64,000 nt of DNA from Anaeramoeba flamelloides (Eukaryota > Metamonada > Anaeramoebidae). Shown piece by piece: positions 54,601 to 64,000 of the stretch. Made by a program: the position numbers and the translations under genes. Position 1 is the stretch's first letter; the number at the start of each line of letters is the position of its first letter. The notes beneath the pieces were generated by a model. The model ran no database searches, had not been told where the DNA came from, and saw only the letters and a program-made list of their open reading frames with translations. The DNA lies in NCBI GenBank assembly GCA_027625915.1, contig JANTQA010000026.1, positions 2,852,001-2,916,000 on the forward strand, written 5' to 3'.

Positions 54601-57600
54601 ATTCTCCATTTTAATTAAATCCTGGAATTAGTTCATTATTGTTATTACTTATTTCTAAAATTCACGAATTAACCATCCATAATTTGAACATTTTCATTTT
54701 TAAATAATTAAATTATTCTTTCTTTTCAATCTAAAGAAAATTCAAGATTACTTCTAGGATTAATGCCCACCCTAAAAATTTCGAAAAGCGAAAACTATTA
54801 TAATTGCGGGCAAATCATATTAGTAAACTCTAGGAAATTTAAACTAATTTTAAAAAAAATTAAATAGTACAAAAGTTATTTTATCAAATAAAAAAGAAAT
54901 TTTTAAAGTGAAAATAAAATTAGAGAGTTTCAGAAAATAATCTCCTTTACAAGACAAATTTAAAGTATAAATTATCAATATTCATGCCTGTAGATTGAAA
55001 AATAAATATCTTAAATTTACATTGAAACCGAGATTAGTATCCAAAAAATTGAATTTTTTGGGTGTTTACCAAGGAAAACCCCTTATCCTCTTTATTGTTT
55101 GGATCTTTAATCATTTCCCCCTTCCAAAAAATCAAAGCGATAACAATCCATATCCAAATATTTGCTGATGATCTAATTTTAATTATGAAAGTATCGTTAA
55201 TAGAAATCAATTATCAGGTAGAAAATATATATATATATATATACATATATAATTAATAACAGATTTCTGAATGCATACCAATAATGATTAAACGAAAAAA
55301 ACTTTAATACCAATGGAAATTTTATATCATTAGTATTTGAATCGATAAATAAACTCATTATAAGTTTAATATTGATAAAGTTAAAATCAATTTCAAAAAA
55401 TTAATTAATATCTTACAACAAAAACAAATTTTCCAATGGATCAAAAATTCATTCCTATAAACCGATATTACATAGCCAATTATTATATGGATTAGAAATA
55501 TTTGATCAAACAAAAATAGATTTAAAAGATATTGAGACTTGGATTAATAAAAAAATAACAAATTTTTTATTAATCAACCCATATTCGCCAAGACTTATAA
55601 AACAGAAGCTAAATCCAATTCAGTAAGAATAACGATCTATAAAAGAAGAGCTAAATTAAATTCAAATATTAAAAATTCGAGGTTTTGATGAAGTAATCAC
55701 ATTGTCTTCGTTTTCGAAAAAAAATTTGCAATATACATTAATACACAAAAGTTTCCATTTTTAATACTAATTATAATTGGGAATTTTAAAAGAAAAAAAT
55801 TGTTTTTTTATTTTTTTATTTATTAACGAAGAAACGTGATCCAATAAAATTATCCCCTGTTTTCCGTTAGGTTTTTTTTTAATTTGAGAAATAAACAGAA
55901 AATTTCTTTAATTTTATTTTTATTTCTAAAATTAAAAAAAACCTAGGCACTTCACGTTAGGTTTTTTTTTAATTTGAGAAATAAACAGAAAATATCTTTA
56001 ATTTTATTTTTATTTCAAAAAGTAAAAAAAACCTAACGAAAATCAATAGATTTTCTAAATAAAATAGAAAACCTCAAAAAAACCTAGAACACTTAACAAA
56101 TAAAACAGAAAACCTCAAGAAAACCGCACTTAGGTTTTTTTTTTTATTATTTCAGAAATTAAAGAAAAGCTAATGGTGCTTTTTCAGAATTCAAAATAAT
56201 TTGAGTAAAATCATTGATTTTACTCAATTCTTTTAAATTCTGGAAAACCTAACGGCACTTTCCGAAATACTAAATTTATTTAGAGTTTTTTTATTTTACC
56301 TATAATATAAGAAGGGTTAGAATTTATAGTTTAGCTTTTCTTTAAAAAATGAAAAGAAAAAATTATTATTTGTAAAAAAATACCAGAAAAAAAGAAAGAA
56401 AAGCCTGGAATAAAAGAAAAAGAAAAACAAGAAAAGAAAATTTTTGAAATGAAAAGAAAAGAAATTTTTTTTTTTTTTTTATTGTTGTAATTTTAATTGA
56501 ATATTCACTTTGGTTTGGATTAATATCAAAAAAAATTTTTAAAAATAAAGATCTAGAAAATAATTATAATATTCAATCTAATTTAGGCTCAATTTTAAAA
56601 GATTAATAATAATGAAAAATATACTTTTTTAGCTTTAACAATTATTTTTTAATCCAATATACATTTGCTTTTTATATAATATGATTTAATTTTGAGTGTT
56701 TCTTTTTTTTATTTATTGCATTTTTTGTTAAATACAAAAAAAAAAAAACAAATTATTTCAACTTTGAAAATCTTATTCAGAACCATTTACGATTTTTTTC
56801 AAAGTATTTTTATTTATCAAAAATTGATTTTAATGATTTTGTTTGAAAAGTAAAGCACAAATTATAACTCACCAATTTTTTAACATTATAAGTTCCACTT
56901 TCTATTACTATTAACATTATTTATAAAAATTTAAGAAAGCATAATTATTAGAAAAAAATGATATAATTCAAAAAAAAAAACATAATTTATTGTTTATAAA
57001 TTTTTACAAAAATATTTCTCTCTAATTAATTATTTTAGAACTTTAAACGAATTAACTAGCCAAGATAAACAACATATACAAGAAGTGGTTGAGTCTTTTT
57101 TTAAAGAAGCATGTACTAATAAAGACCAGAAAATGACTTTTAAAGAATTTCAAAAATGGAGTAAACACAATCAAGTAATGATGAAATGGATGGAAAAATT
57201 TCAAACTTTATTTAATAAAAATGAAGAGGGGGAAGAGGAAGAAGACTATTCTGAGGTTGGGGATTATTCAGATTCGGATTTTGATTCAGATTCAGATCTA
57301 GAACAAGAACTAGAACCAGATTTTAATTTAAATTCAGATGAAATAACAAACACTGAGGGTATAACTCAAAAATATAGTTTTAATAAACCATTTGAAGAAA
57401 ATAAAAACAGTTTTTCAAAAAAAATGATTAATAGTTTTGAAAATAGGAATGAAAATAATAATTTTCAATCATTTTTAAATAATAAAACAAATTTTCAGAA
57501 TTTTCCATTAAATTTGAACAATAGTTTAAATTTGAATAATAGTCATATCAACAACAACAATAATAATAATAGTAGTAGTGGTAATGATAGTACCATTAAC

Positions 57601-59637
57601 AATCTTATTACCAATGATAATATCAATATTAATAATCATAATTTTAAAACATTTAATAATAACGAAAATAACACTAATGAAAATAATAACAAAAAAGAAT
57701 TAAATTCTATTAATAACAATAAGTTTTCGTTCTCTAACTTTACAAAAGATTGGAATACAACTAAACCTTCGAATTCAATTTGGGATTCAACCACTTTAAG
57801 CTTAAATTCATTTAATGTAGATGACAAAGAAACTCCTAAAAAATTCACACAAACATTCAAACCGGAGAGAAATCCAAATTTATTTTCAACCTTTCCAACA
57901 TTAACAAAAAATCATAAAATAAATCAAATAACAAATAATAATAAAAATTTAATAGATCCAAAAAATAAAAAAACAGAATCTTTAACATCTAATAATTTTA
58001 ATGATAATACATTTCCAAAAAAAATATCTAATTTAAATAATAAAAATAAAACAAAAAATTTAAAAAAAACAAACAAAAATACAACTAAAACTGAAAATGA
58101 TAATACAATCAAAATTGAAAAATCTTTTTTAGATGAAACGAGATATCCAATCAAAATATCCAATCAACAAGTAAAATTACTAAAATATTTAACAGAAGAA
58201 AATTATTTGATAAAAGAACAAAATATTAATGCATATGTTCAAATTCCAAGTTCCCTTTTTATACCAAAAAATAAACGAAATGAATGCTTTGAAGATAAAA
58301 ATATCCATATCAAAGAGATCAATTTAACAATTTTACAGCCAAAGGTTAATGCCATCGCACTGGAAGGATTGGAGCTTAAAAAAAAAATGAACGTTTTGAC
58401 AATTGGTTGCGAAAATGGCCATTTTGTAACCTTGGCTGGATTTTTAGTTCAAAGGGGCGGTACAATAATTGCCATTGACACCCGAAGGGATGTCATTCAA
58501 TATGCGCAAAATAATGTGGTTAATTTTGCTTTAACATATGACAAAATGCAATATGACCTTTCCAATATTTATTTTTCAAATGTTAGTTTATCCAAATTCA
58601 AAAAAACTGAAACGAAATTCGATAGAATTTTTTGTGGTTATTCTTGTTCAATAGAAATTATATTCAAGCTTTTAAATTTTTTAAATTTCAATGGGATTTT
58701 GGTTTGCATCATTGAAAACAAAATTTGCAAATTCACGAAATTGTCCCCTCAAAATCCCCAAATATTATATGAATTTTCAAATTCCGAATTTGAACCTCAT
58801 CTATTTGAAAGCAATTTTCAAAACACCAAAAATATTAAAAAATTCAAAAAAAAGATGATCAGAAAGAAAAAAAAAAAAATCAAATATTTTCCTGCTCTAT
58901 ATCAAAAAGAATCCCCATCAAAGTTATTAGATTTATTAAGTAGACATAAAAGCTCGGGCTATTTAAAAAACAATAATGTTAGAGAGGCCTTGTTGGCAAT
59001 TAATAAAACACTTTTTATTGATGAGCCTTTGCGTAAAATTGCTTATTTGCCCGATCAAATTCTAAAAAATAAACATTTAGGTTATTATGTTTCTCCACCC
59101 TTTATGTACACGATCGCTTTAGAACAATTGCAGTTGAAAGAAAACTTATCAGTATTGGATATAGGCACCGGTTCTGGTTATTTTACTGCATTGATAGCTT
59201 ACATGGTAGGTAAAAATGGACACGTGGTGGGAATAGATAATGATGATGATATTGTCAAACAAGCAAATGAGAATATTAACAAGTGCAAATTATTACAAAA
59301 TAACAAATTAGCCAATATATCAATCGAGAAAAAAAATTGCTTTTTATTAACACCAAAATTTAAATATAATAGAATCTTTTGCGATGCTTCTTGTGAAGCC
59401 AATAGAGTACCAGATATTTTAGTACTTTTAAAACCTTTAGGCATATTGGTGATGATTTTAGAAGGCTATTTAACCAAAATTACCTTAAATCAAGATAGTG
59501 AAGTCGCCCAATTCGAAAAAATAATACCAATATTACATTTCCAAAACTTAATTCTTCCTTCAATTGAAGAACAAAGTTTAAATTCTAACAATACTTCTTC
59601 GAATTATTCTTCAATTTTAACTTCTTTAATTTTATAA
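50882..59637 (+). CDS. EF-hand / tandem PCMT-type methyltransferase fusion protein, four exons, 1099 aa
   Basis: Exons: 50882-51374, 51515-51580, 54435-54576, 57039-59637; total 3300 bases with consistent phases. Introns are GTAAGC...ATAG, GTAATC...ATAAG and GTATAT...TTTTAG. EF-hand region about 108-285: a degenerate first loop (DSDGKGGLSKEV, 121-132), loop 2 DRDNNEVIDFEE (157-168, split by intron 1), loop 3 DENKDGYIDRNE (193-204, canonical), and a degenerate fourth (TNKDQKMTFKEF). An acidic stretch (about 297-339) and an Asn-rich linker (about 350-595) follow. Then come two methyltransferase domains of the protein-L-isoaspartate (PCMT/PCMTD) type: about 614-810 with an altered SAM motif VLTIGCENGHF (686-696), and about 880-1080 with intact VLDIGTGSGYF (939-949), preceded by EALLAINKTLFIDEP and SPPFMYTIALEQL. 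EF-hand 4 and both methyltransferase domains share one uninterrupted frame, so the fusion is real. A hydrophobic stretch (about 67-88) may be a membrane anchor or, less likely, unspliced sequence. Confidence 0.85.
52625..53090. repeat. Inverted-repeat element inside intron 2, second copy at about 62205-62560
   Basis: The left arm carries, inverted, the sequence of the right arm: CAGGTT, then TCCCAATTAAAAATCGTGTT, then GA(A/G)CTTTTTT. Outside this, TTGAT(C/T)TTACTTTTC is also shared between arms. The interval 52735-52985 is repeated with many changes at 62224-62470, sharing CAAAGAA(T/G)AATACAT, TTGATTA, GA(G/T)CTC-like blocks, and TTAAT(A/C)ATTTATTTTTTCT. The copy continues to the TTTTTTTACCAAAT stretch at 53049 and 62518. 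Non-coding. Confidence 0.5.
53275..53474. repeat. Foldback MITE copy 5, within intron 2
   Basis: The left arm has CCGTTCCATTTTTAAGGAAC then AAACTTTGAACGAAAATTAT; the right arm has AATTTTCGTTCAAAGTTTGT then GCATTAAACGCGGAACTGAT. The arms pair closely. The centre has TTATTTTACTATTATCTGAA. Its place inside a transcribed intron means it would form a ~200-nt hairpin in the pre-mRNA. Confidence 0.72.
53500..54065. repeat. Palindromic-module repeat cluster B, within intron 2
   Basis: Units in order include GTAGAGTGCCTAGGTTTTCT, GAGGTTTTCTGTTTTATTTG, TCTATTGATTTTCGTTAGGT and ACTTTAGAAATAAACCAAAA, paired with TTCGGTTTATTTCTAAAGTA. Further on, TCCAGAATTCAAAAGAATAG pairs with a later inverse unit (CAATTCTTTTAAACTCTGGA), and TAGAAATAAACCGAAAATTA pairs with TCTGTTTATTTCTAAATTTT. 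Each unit is a near-perfect hairpin of 30-45 bases and the units are strung together. GAGTGCCGTAGAGTGCC appears twice, at about 53516 and 53703. Confidence 0.7.
54900..55720 (+). mobile_element. Decayed non-LTR (LINE) retrotransposon, reverse-transcriptase domain fragment
   Basis: Frame pieces show reverse-transcriptase hallmarks in order: KFTLKPRLVSKKLNFLGVYQ about 55006-55066, followed by GK-P and LSSLLFG (the QGxPLSxLLF box), then FADDLILI at about 55163-55186, which is the catalytic xADD box. Further on, about 55440-55600, a YGLEIFDQTKIDLKDIETW segment resembles the YGxE region that follows the polymerase domain in many LINEs. The frame shifts more than once between these blocks and stops occur, so it is inactive. 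No poly(A) tail, target duplication or endonuclease domain could be fixed. The 64-codon open frame 55062-55256 is part of it. Confidence 0.7.
55860..56265. repeat. Palindromic-module repeat cluster C, within intron 3
   Basis: Two tandem copies (about 55865-55945 and 55957-56035) of GTTAGGTTTTTTTTTAATTT, GAGAAATAAACAGAAAAT, TCTTTAATTTTATTTTTATT and AAAAAAAACCTA form palindromes of about 80 bases. After them come TAACGAAAATCAATAGATTT, AAAATAGAAAACCTCAAAAA and AACCTAGAACACTTAACAAA, then CAGAATTCAAAATAATTTGA paired with TCAATTCTTTTAAATTCTGG. The 80-base unit duplication is the most regular in the family. Confidence 0.7.
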
Positions 59638-60389
59638 TTAGATATATTATTACTTATATGTACATTAAACCAATCTATTAGACTATTAAGATTTGAAATG
59701 GATTTTGGAGTATTGCAATATTAATAATTAAAACAAATGAATATTTTTTTTTTTTAATTTTTAATCTGATTTTTTTTTTTTTTAATATATTTTTGTCATT
59801 CTATGAACTTATCTGGTAACTGTAATATAATTATAATAAAAGAAAACCAAAAACTAAAAAAAAATTGAGTCAAAATTTTTGAAATGAGCATTACCGATTT
59901 TCTATTATTGAAATTTCACTGAAAAGAAGTTTAACCAGAATATTTTTAGCTAATAATTAAATTCATTTAAAAACACATTACATAGTTATAATTTTTCTAG
60001 TGATTATTTGTCTTTTTGAAGATCTTTTTTTTTTTTCCACTATCTTTTGCAAAATAAAAAAAAAGAAAAAGAAAAAGAAAAAGAAAAAAACAAAAAAGAA
60101 ATTGAAAAAAAGATTCACAAAGAAAAATTTAGAATTACAAAAATAAGAAACTAAAAATGATAAAATTGAAAATCTTAAAAAAACAATCAAAAATTTGAAA
60201 ATATAATTTTGTAAGAATACAGACTAACCCCCAAATATAACTTCCATTAACATACCAAAGTGATTCAAAATTTTTGAAAAATACTTAATACAAATGCACA
60301 TATAATGAGTTGCTGAATTCCAAAAGCTGGATTTGTTGTTATATTTTCCAAAATATAAAAGAATAGATTAAAATCAAAGATTTTACTTA

Positions 60390-60835
60390 ATTCATTTGAA
60401 TTTTGGTTAACTTCGGTTAGATTTTCGTTAGTTTTCTGTTTATTTTAAAAAATAAAAAGAAAATTTCTTGAATTTTTTTTGACGATATAAATTTAAAAAA
60501 AGCACCTTTTGAATTTCTTGAGTTTTCTTTTCATTAGTAAAATCAAAAGATTTTCGTTAGGTTTCTTTGAGTTTTCTATTTATTTGTGAAGTGTTCTAGG
60601 TTTTTTTGAGGTTTTCTATTTTATTTCGAAAATCTATTGATTGTCTAAATAAAGAGAAAACTCAAAAAAACCTAACGAAAATCAATAGATTTTCAAAATA
60701 AAATAGAAAACCTCAAAAAAAAACCCAATACTTAATAGGTAAAATAGAAAAAATCAATAAACCTAACGAAAATCTTTTGATTTTACTAATGAAAAGAAAA
60801 CTCAAGAAAATCAAGGCACTCTACAGCACCCTCTT
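60390..60835. repeat. Palindromic-module repeat cluster D, with ~120-base near-perfect hairpin arms
   Basis: The left arm (about 60515-60648) reads CTTGAGTTTTCTTTTCATTA, GTAAAATCAAAAGATTTTCG, TTAGGTTT, then GTGTTCTAGGTTTTTTTGAG, GTTTTCTATTTTATTT and AAAATCTATTGATT. The right arm (about 60662-60815) repeats these units in exact inverse order, down to AGTAAAATC...AAAAGAAAACTCAAG. Beyond the right arm is GGCACTCTACAGCACC, an inverse relative of the GAGTGCC motif in cluster B. Confidence 0.72.
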
Positions 60836-63279
60836 AAAATATTTCAGAATAATAAAATATCAAAAATATTTATTTAAAACTCAAAAATATTTAAGTTATC
60901 CATGAAGCGTAACAATTCTCAAATTTAGAACATTTACTAAATATTTAAATAGATATTGTTACATAATAAATAAAAACTCTAATCGATTTTTTTTCATGTG
61001 TTTAAAACATGAACAGATGGAAATTCTAGAAAATATTGATCCTTTTTTATGGGTGTGCCTTTCCTTAAGAAAAAAATGGATTAATATTTTAATAATTAAT
61101 TAAATAAAATATACAAATAATTTTAAAAGGTGATAATTTGAAGATTATAAACCTTAATTAACAATCACGATACCTAGTATCCCATGCATAAATTTCTGAA
61201 AGGGGATTTAAGTAAAAGGGGATCTAGACTGTAATTTAAACCTCTTCAATAATAATAATAAAAATAATAATAAATATTTCCTAATTTTCATTTCAAATCA
61301 ATGTTATATAACAGAATTACAGTGAATTCTGAAAATATATTTGTTTTAAGTTATTTATATACTTTCGAAATCTTTTAAAATTTAGGCATGTACTTCTATT
61401 TTAAATCACGTCTGACATTTATTTTTTTTTAAATTTAAATTCAAAAATCTCTTTGTGTGAGTAGTATTGTTTTTTGTTTGTTTGGTACTTTTTTCATTAT
61501 GAAACTAGTATTTGATTGTCAAATTTCGTCAGAAAAAAAATTCTTTTTGAGAAGTAAAAGTAAAATATCAAAATAACTCCACACCTGTGGAGGTAGAAAC
61601 CAAGTACTTAACCTTTAAAAAAATATTAATTGTTTTTTTCTGTTTTGTTTATCGTTAGGATTGAATTGTGGTCTATTGATCTTTTATGGAAACAGACATT
61701 TAAGAACTTAGTGGTGGTTTTAATATAAATTAAGATTTTATATTAGCTATTATATAAAAAATGATAATTGTATAAAAACAATCAAAAATTTTTTTAAAAA
61801 CAACAAATTTTGATAATTGGAATTATTCTATCACCAATAAAGTAATACTAAGCCATGAATTGAAATTTGAAACAAATTTTTTTTTTTGGAGTTTATTTCA
61901 AATTTAAATATCCAAATTTGTTGGGTTTGAGAAGTTAATAAAAATTATAAACAGTTTATCATTCAAGAATTCGAAAAAAATTTTTTTTTAATTTTTATTT
62001 ATCTTTTTAACATCAAAAAAAAATCATTAAATCAGAAGCTATATTTAAGTAACTTGATGTTTGGCTACTAATTGTTAAATATTTGGTTCAAATAAATGAT
62101 TTAATAATATGATTAAACATTTGCTAACAAAGCTCAACCAAGAAGAAGGGATATTACACTTTTTATTTGGTATTATTCCTGAAAACAAAATTTAAAAATT
62201 AATTAAAGAAGAAATAAATTAAAATCAAAGAAGAATACATTATATTATGGGAAAAAAAATATAAAAAATTTTAAATCTTCTTGATTAACCCAAAAAATTT
62301 ATTGAAAGATCTCTAAAATAATCAAATATTTTCAACCAATTTTTAATCATAGATTAATCATCAAAAAACAAAACCATAAGAATATATTAAAAAAAATTCT
62401 ATTGTGTTGAATTCCCTATTTTATCCTTAATCATTTATTTTTTCTCTTATTTAAAGATCTAAGTTTGATTTGTCATATTCCATTTAAGTACCCCCAAAAA
62501 AATCTTATATTTCTCTTTTTTTACCAAATAGTAAGATAAAAACAACTTTTTTCAACATATTAAAAGAAAATTTCTTTGTAAAAAAATGTATTTTATTTAA
62601 GTTGATCACGTTTTTTAGTTTGTACTATTCACAAACATCCTTTATCAAGTATTTACAAATACACTTAAAAAGATATTTATTTAAATAGTTTTTGTTTAGA
62701 ATCATTTTTTAATATGAAGTACAAATAGCTCTTTCAAATTAATTAATTTCTTAATAAATTAATACTATTCTTGATTAGTATTCAGTCAGAAATGTATATA
62801 TAATATAAAAATAAAAAAAACTTGAAAAAATCTTTTATTTTAATATTTGGATAAAAGATTATATGTACCTTAAACCACCATAAAACCTTGGTATTCGTAT
62901 TGTGTATTAAGAATACATTTGTAACATGAGACCTTAAGGACTACGTTCCCACCCTTGGGGGGGTTGATTAATTGTGTTATTTCACTTTCACTTCTCACAA
63001 AAAATTTTATCATGGAAGAAATTGGATAAAAAAAAAAAAACATTTTTTGTCATCTTTTAACCTTTTCATCAAGAATAGTTTTCTTTGTTGTTCAATGAAA
63101 AGGAAAATTGAAAATAACAAAAAAAATAATTGCAAAAAATTGGCTTTTGGGGATTTTCAAGTGCATTTCAAATTAAGAACATTTGAAACTTGTACAAGCA
63201 AATTTAAAAAAATATTTAGAACAGCTCTAGAAAATAGTGTGAGTTCCGAAAGTTGAAATGGAAATTCTAAAATATTAAA

Positions 63280-63460
63280 ATCAAAATTTAGCATGATCTA
63301 ACAGGTAAAAATTGGGAAATTGTTGAAATTGTGAAAATTTCACATTTTTTCGAAAAGAAATTCTCCTTGTACAAATATTACTTGGATTATATAAATATTT
63401 CAAGGGTGATTTTATACATTATTTCACTGTTTTCACTTAAAAACTAGTCCTTAAATTAAA
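63280..63460. repeat. Dispersed repeat, copy matching window start and 34980-35140 (inverted)
   Basis: ATTGTGAAAATTTCACATTT then CGAAAAGAAATTCTCC, followed some 100 bases later by TTTCACTGTTTTCACTTAAA. The inverted 35.0-kb copy shares GTGAAAATTTCCAC, AAAGAAATTCTCCAAGTA and TTTCACTGTTTTCACTTTAA. The first copy, at 25-180, is the most different. Spacing between blocks is similar in all three. Element class unknown. Confidence 0.5.
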
Positions 63461-64000
63461 AGCCTTGAATTTTTTTCGTAATTTTAAATCTTTTTTACCC
63501 AGATCAAACATTTTTGAAAAAACAAAGTAATCGGTTAAATAAAAATAGTTTCATTTTCGAAATTACCTTATTTCGGGATGTTACTCAATAAAAAAAATAA
63601 AGAGTGCTAATCTGAATGAATGAAAAACTGTTAGGTTTTCAAACATAATCAAAAAATACTTACAAACAAAGGGATGACAAAAAAATTCAAAAAAATTAAC
63701 CTTTTTCATTTCATTTCTTCAAGAATAGAGAAAAAAAGTGGATGTTGTCATTAGAAAGCAAATATGTTCCCAGAATTTTGTATTTACAATTTTGAAATTT
63801 AGGAGGTTATTAAAAATTCAAAAACATTTACATAATTATCTATTTTTAAAACTCTCTTAATCTTTTCGGTTGTGAATTGTCTGGAGTTAATTTCCAAAAC
63901 CCTGCACACTATATAAATCCTAATGTTGAATTATTCAAATAATACTAAACTGTAATAAAAAACCTTCAAAAATTATTTCATTTTTTTTTTTTATTTTAGT

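Larger units (their letters stand above)
54577..57038 (+). other. Third intron of the EF-hand/PCMT gene (2.46 kb, LINE- and repeat-laden)
   Basis: The donor GTATAT follows GAACAACAAAA and the acceptor TATTTTAG precedes AACTTTAAACG; joining completes a Lys codon and continues TLNELTSQDKQHIQEVVESF into the fourth EF-hand. Contents: a decayed LINE fragment (about 54900-55720), palindromic cluster C (about 55860-56265), purine-rich AAAAGAAA stretches (about 56380-56465), and A/T-rich filler. It lies in the sense orientation of the LINE fragment. Confidence 0.75.
59638..64000. other. 4.4-kb gene-free end of window
   Basis: No gene is supported. It includes an AAAAAG tract (about 60058-60088), palindromic cluster D (60390-60835), an AAT-rich stretch at about 61243-61277, the second copy of the intron-2 element (about 62205-62560), and the window-end repeat copy (about 63280-63460). 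The 94-codon open frame at 62972-63256 is Lys/Phe/Ser-rich with no domain; I do not accept it, though its balance is slightly better than most chance frames here. Confidence 0.55.

Noticed and set aside
55062-55256. 64-codon open frame with FADDLILI as a small gene
   Set aside because: It is one frame piece of a broken LINE reverse transcriptase, not a host gene.
57085-59637. Methyltransferase frame as an independent gene
   Set aside because: Its first codon is GTG and the frame opens within an EF-hand; upstream exons complete the EF-hand set in phase.
47130-60835. CRISPR-like array from the recurring CCTAACG units
   Set aside because: Spacing is irregular, units are palindromic in both orientations, there are no unique spacers of constant length, and the context is eukaryotic.
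62972-63256. 94-codon plus-strand open frame
   Set aside because: No recognisable domain, Lys/Phe/Ser-rich, no support from splice or neighbour context; kept only as an unlikely candidate.
1-64000. tRNA, rRNA or spliceosomal snRNA genes
   Set aside because: No cloverleaf with an internal GGTTCGA-type box and no conserved U2/U5/U6 landmark was found by eye; a covariance-model search would be decisive.

Overview
This window looks like nuclear DNA from a free-living, very AT-rich protist. The evidence is spliceosomal introns (GT...AG, mostly GTAAGN donors with T-rich tracts before TAG), a eukaryote-specific ribosome-assembly factor (RLP24), an F-box/WD40 protein, RCC1/BTB and ankyrin/BTB proteins, an Asn-rich linker, and MITE- and LINE-type repeats. 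TAA, TAG and TGA all end convincing genes, so the standard code is used. The BTB-rich gene set, Asn-rich linker and extreme AT content recall amoeboid protists (Anaeramoeba or Amoebozoa type). That placement is inference from memory of such genomes, not proof. Gene density is low: about nine genes in 64 kb, separated by long stretches of A/T-rich repeat debris.

Layout. 0.4-1.6 kb: two small minus-strand genes, one unknown and acidic, the other resembling the eIF4E2/4EHP-binding N-terminus of GIGYF proteins. 5.3-9.5 kb: a 1388-residue minus-strand protein fusing a ComEC-like metallo-beta-lactamase domain, about 16 ankyrin-type repeats and paired BTB domains. 12.5-13.5 kb: a two-exon TMEM86/YhhN (lysoplasmalogenase family) membrane protein. 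13.5-26.3 kb: no gene seen; inverted-repeat elements, a (GT)44 microsatellite and a T41G14 tract. 26.3 kb: RLP24. 32.9-34.6 kb: an RCC1-repeat/double-BTB protein. 39.0-39.5 kb: a SUKH (SMI1/KNR4) protein of bacterial type. 43.8-45.5 kb: a two-exon F-box/WD40 protein. 50.9-59.6 kb: a four-exon gene whose product fuses EF-hands, an acidic and Asn-rich linker and two PCMT-type methyltransferase domains; its second and third introns are 2.9 and 2.5 kb long and full of repeats.

Repeats. At least five copies of a ~200-bp foldback MITE with Tc1/mariner-like CAGT ends; larger one-off inverted-repeat elements at 10.1, 19.8, 24.6 and 36.3 kb; four decayed non-LTR (LINE) reverse-transcriptase fragments; and a family of nested palindromic modules sharing a CGTTAGG/CCTAACG core, which I see only at 47-61 kb, inside and around the EF-hand/PCMT gene. 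No LTR element, virus-like element, CRISPR array, rRNA or tRNA was recognised.

The genes do not form a pathway. Themes are ubiquitin-ligase adaptors (two BTB proteins and an F-box/WD40 protein), translation and ribosome biogenesis (GIGYF-like protein, RLP24), and unusual domain fusions. Exon coordinates of the multi-exon genes were worked out by hand from splice signals, phase and protein continuity; everything here is sequence reading without database searches.
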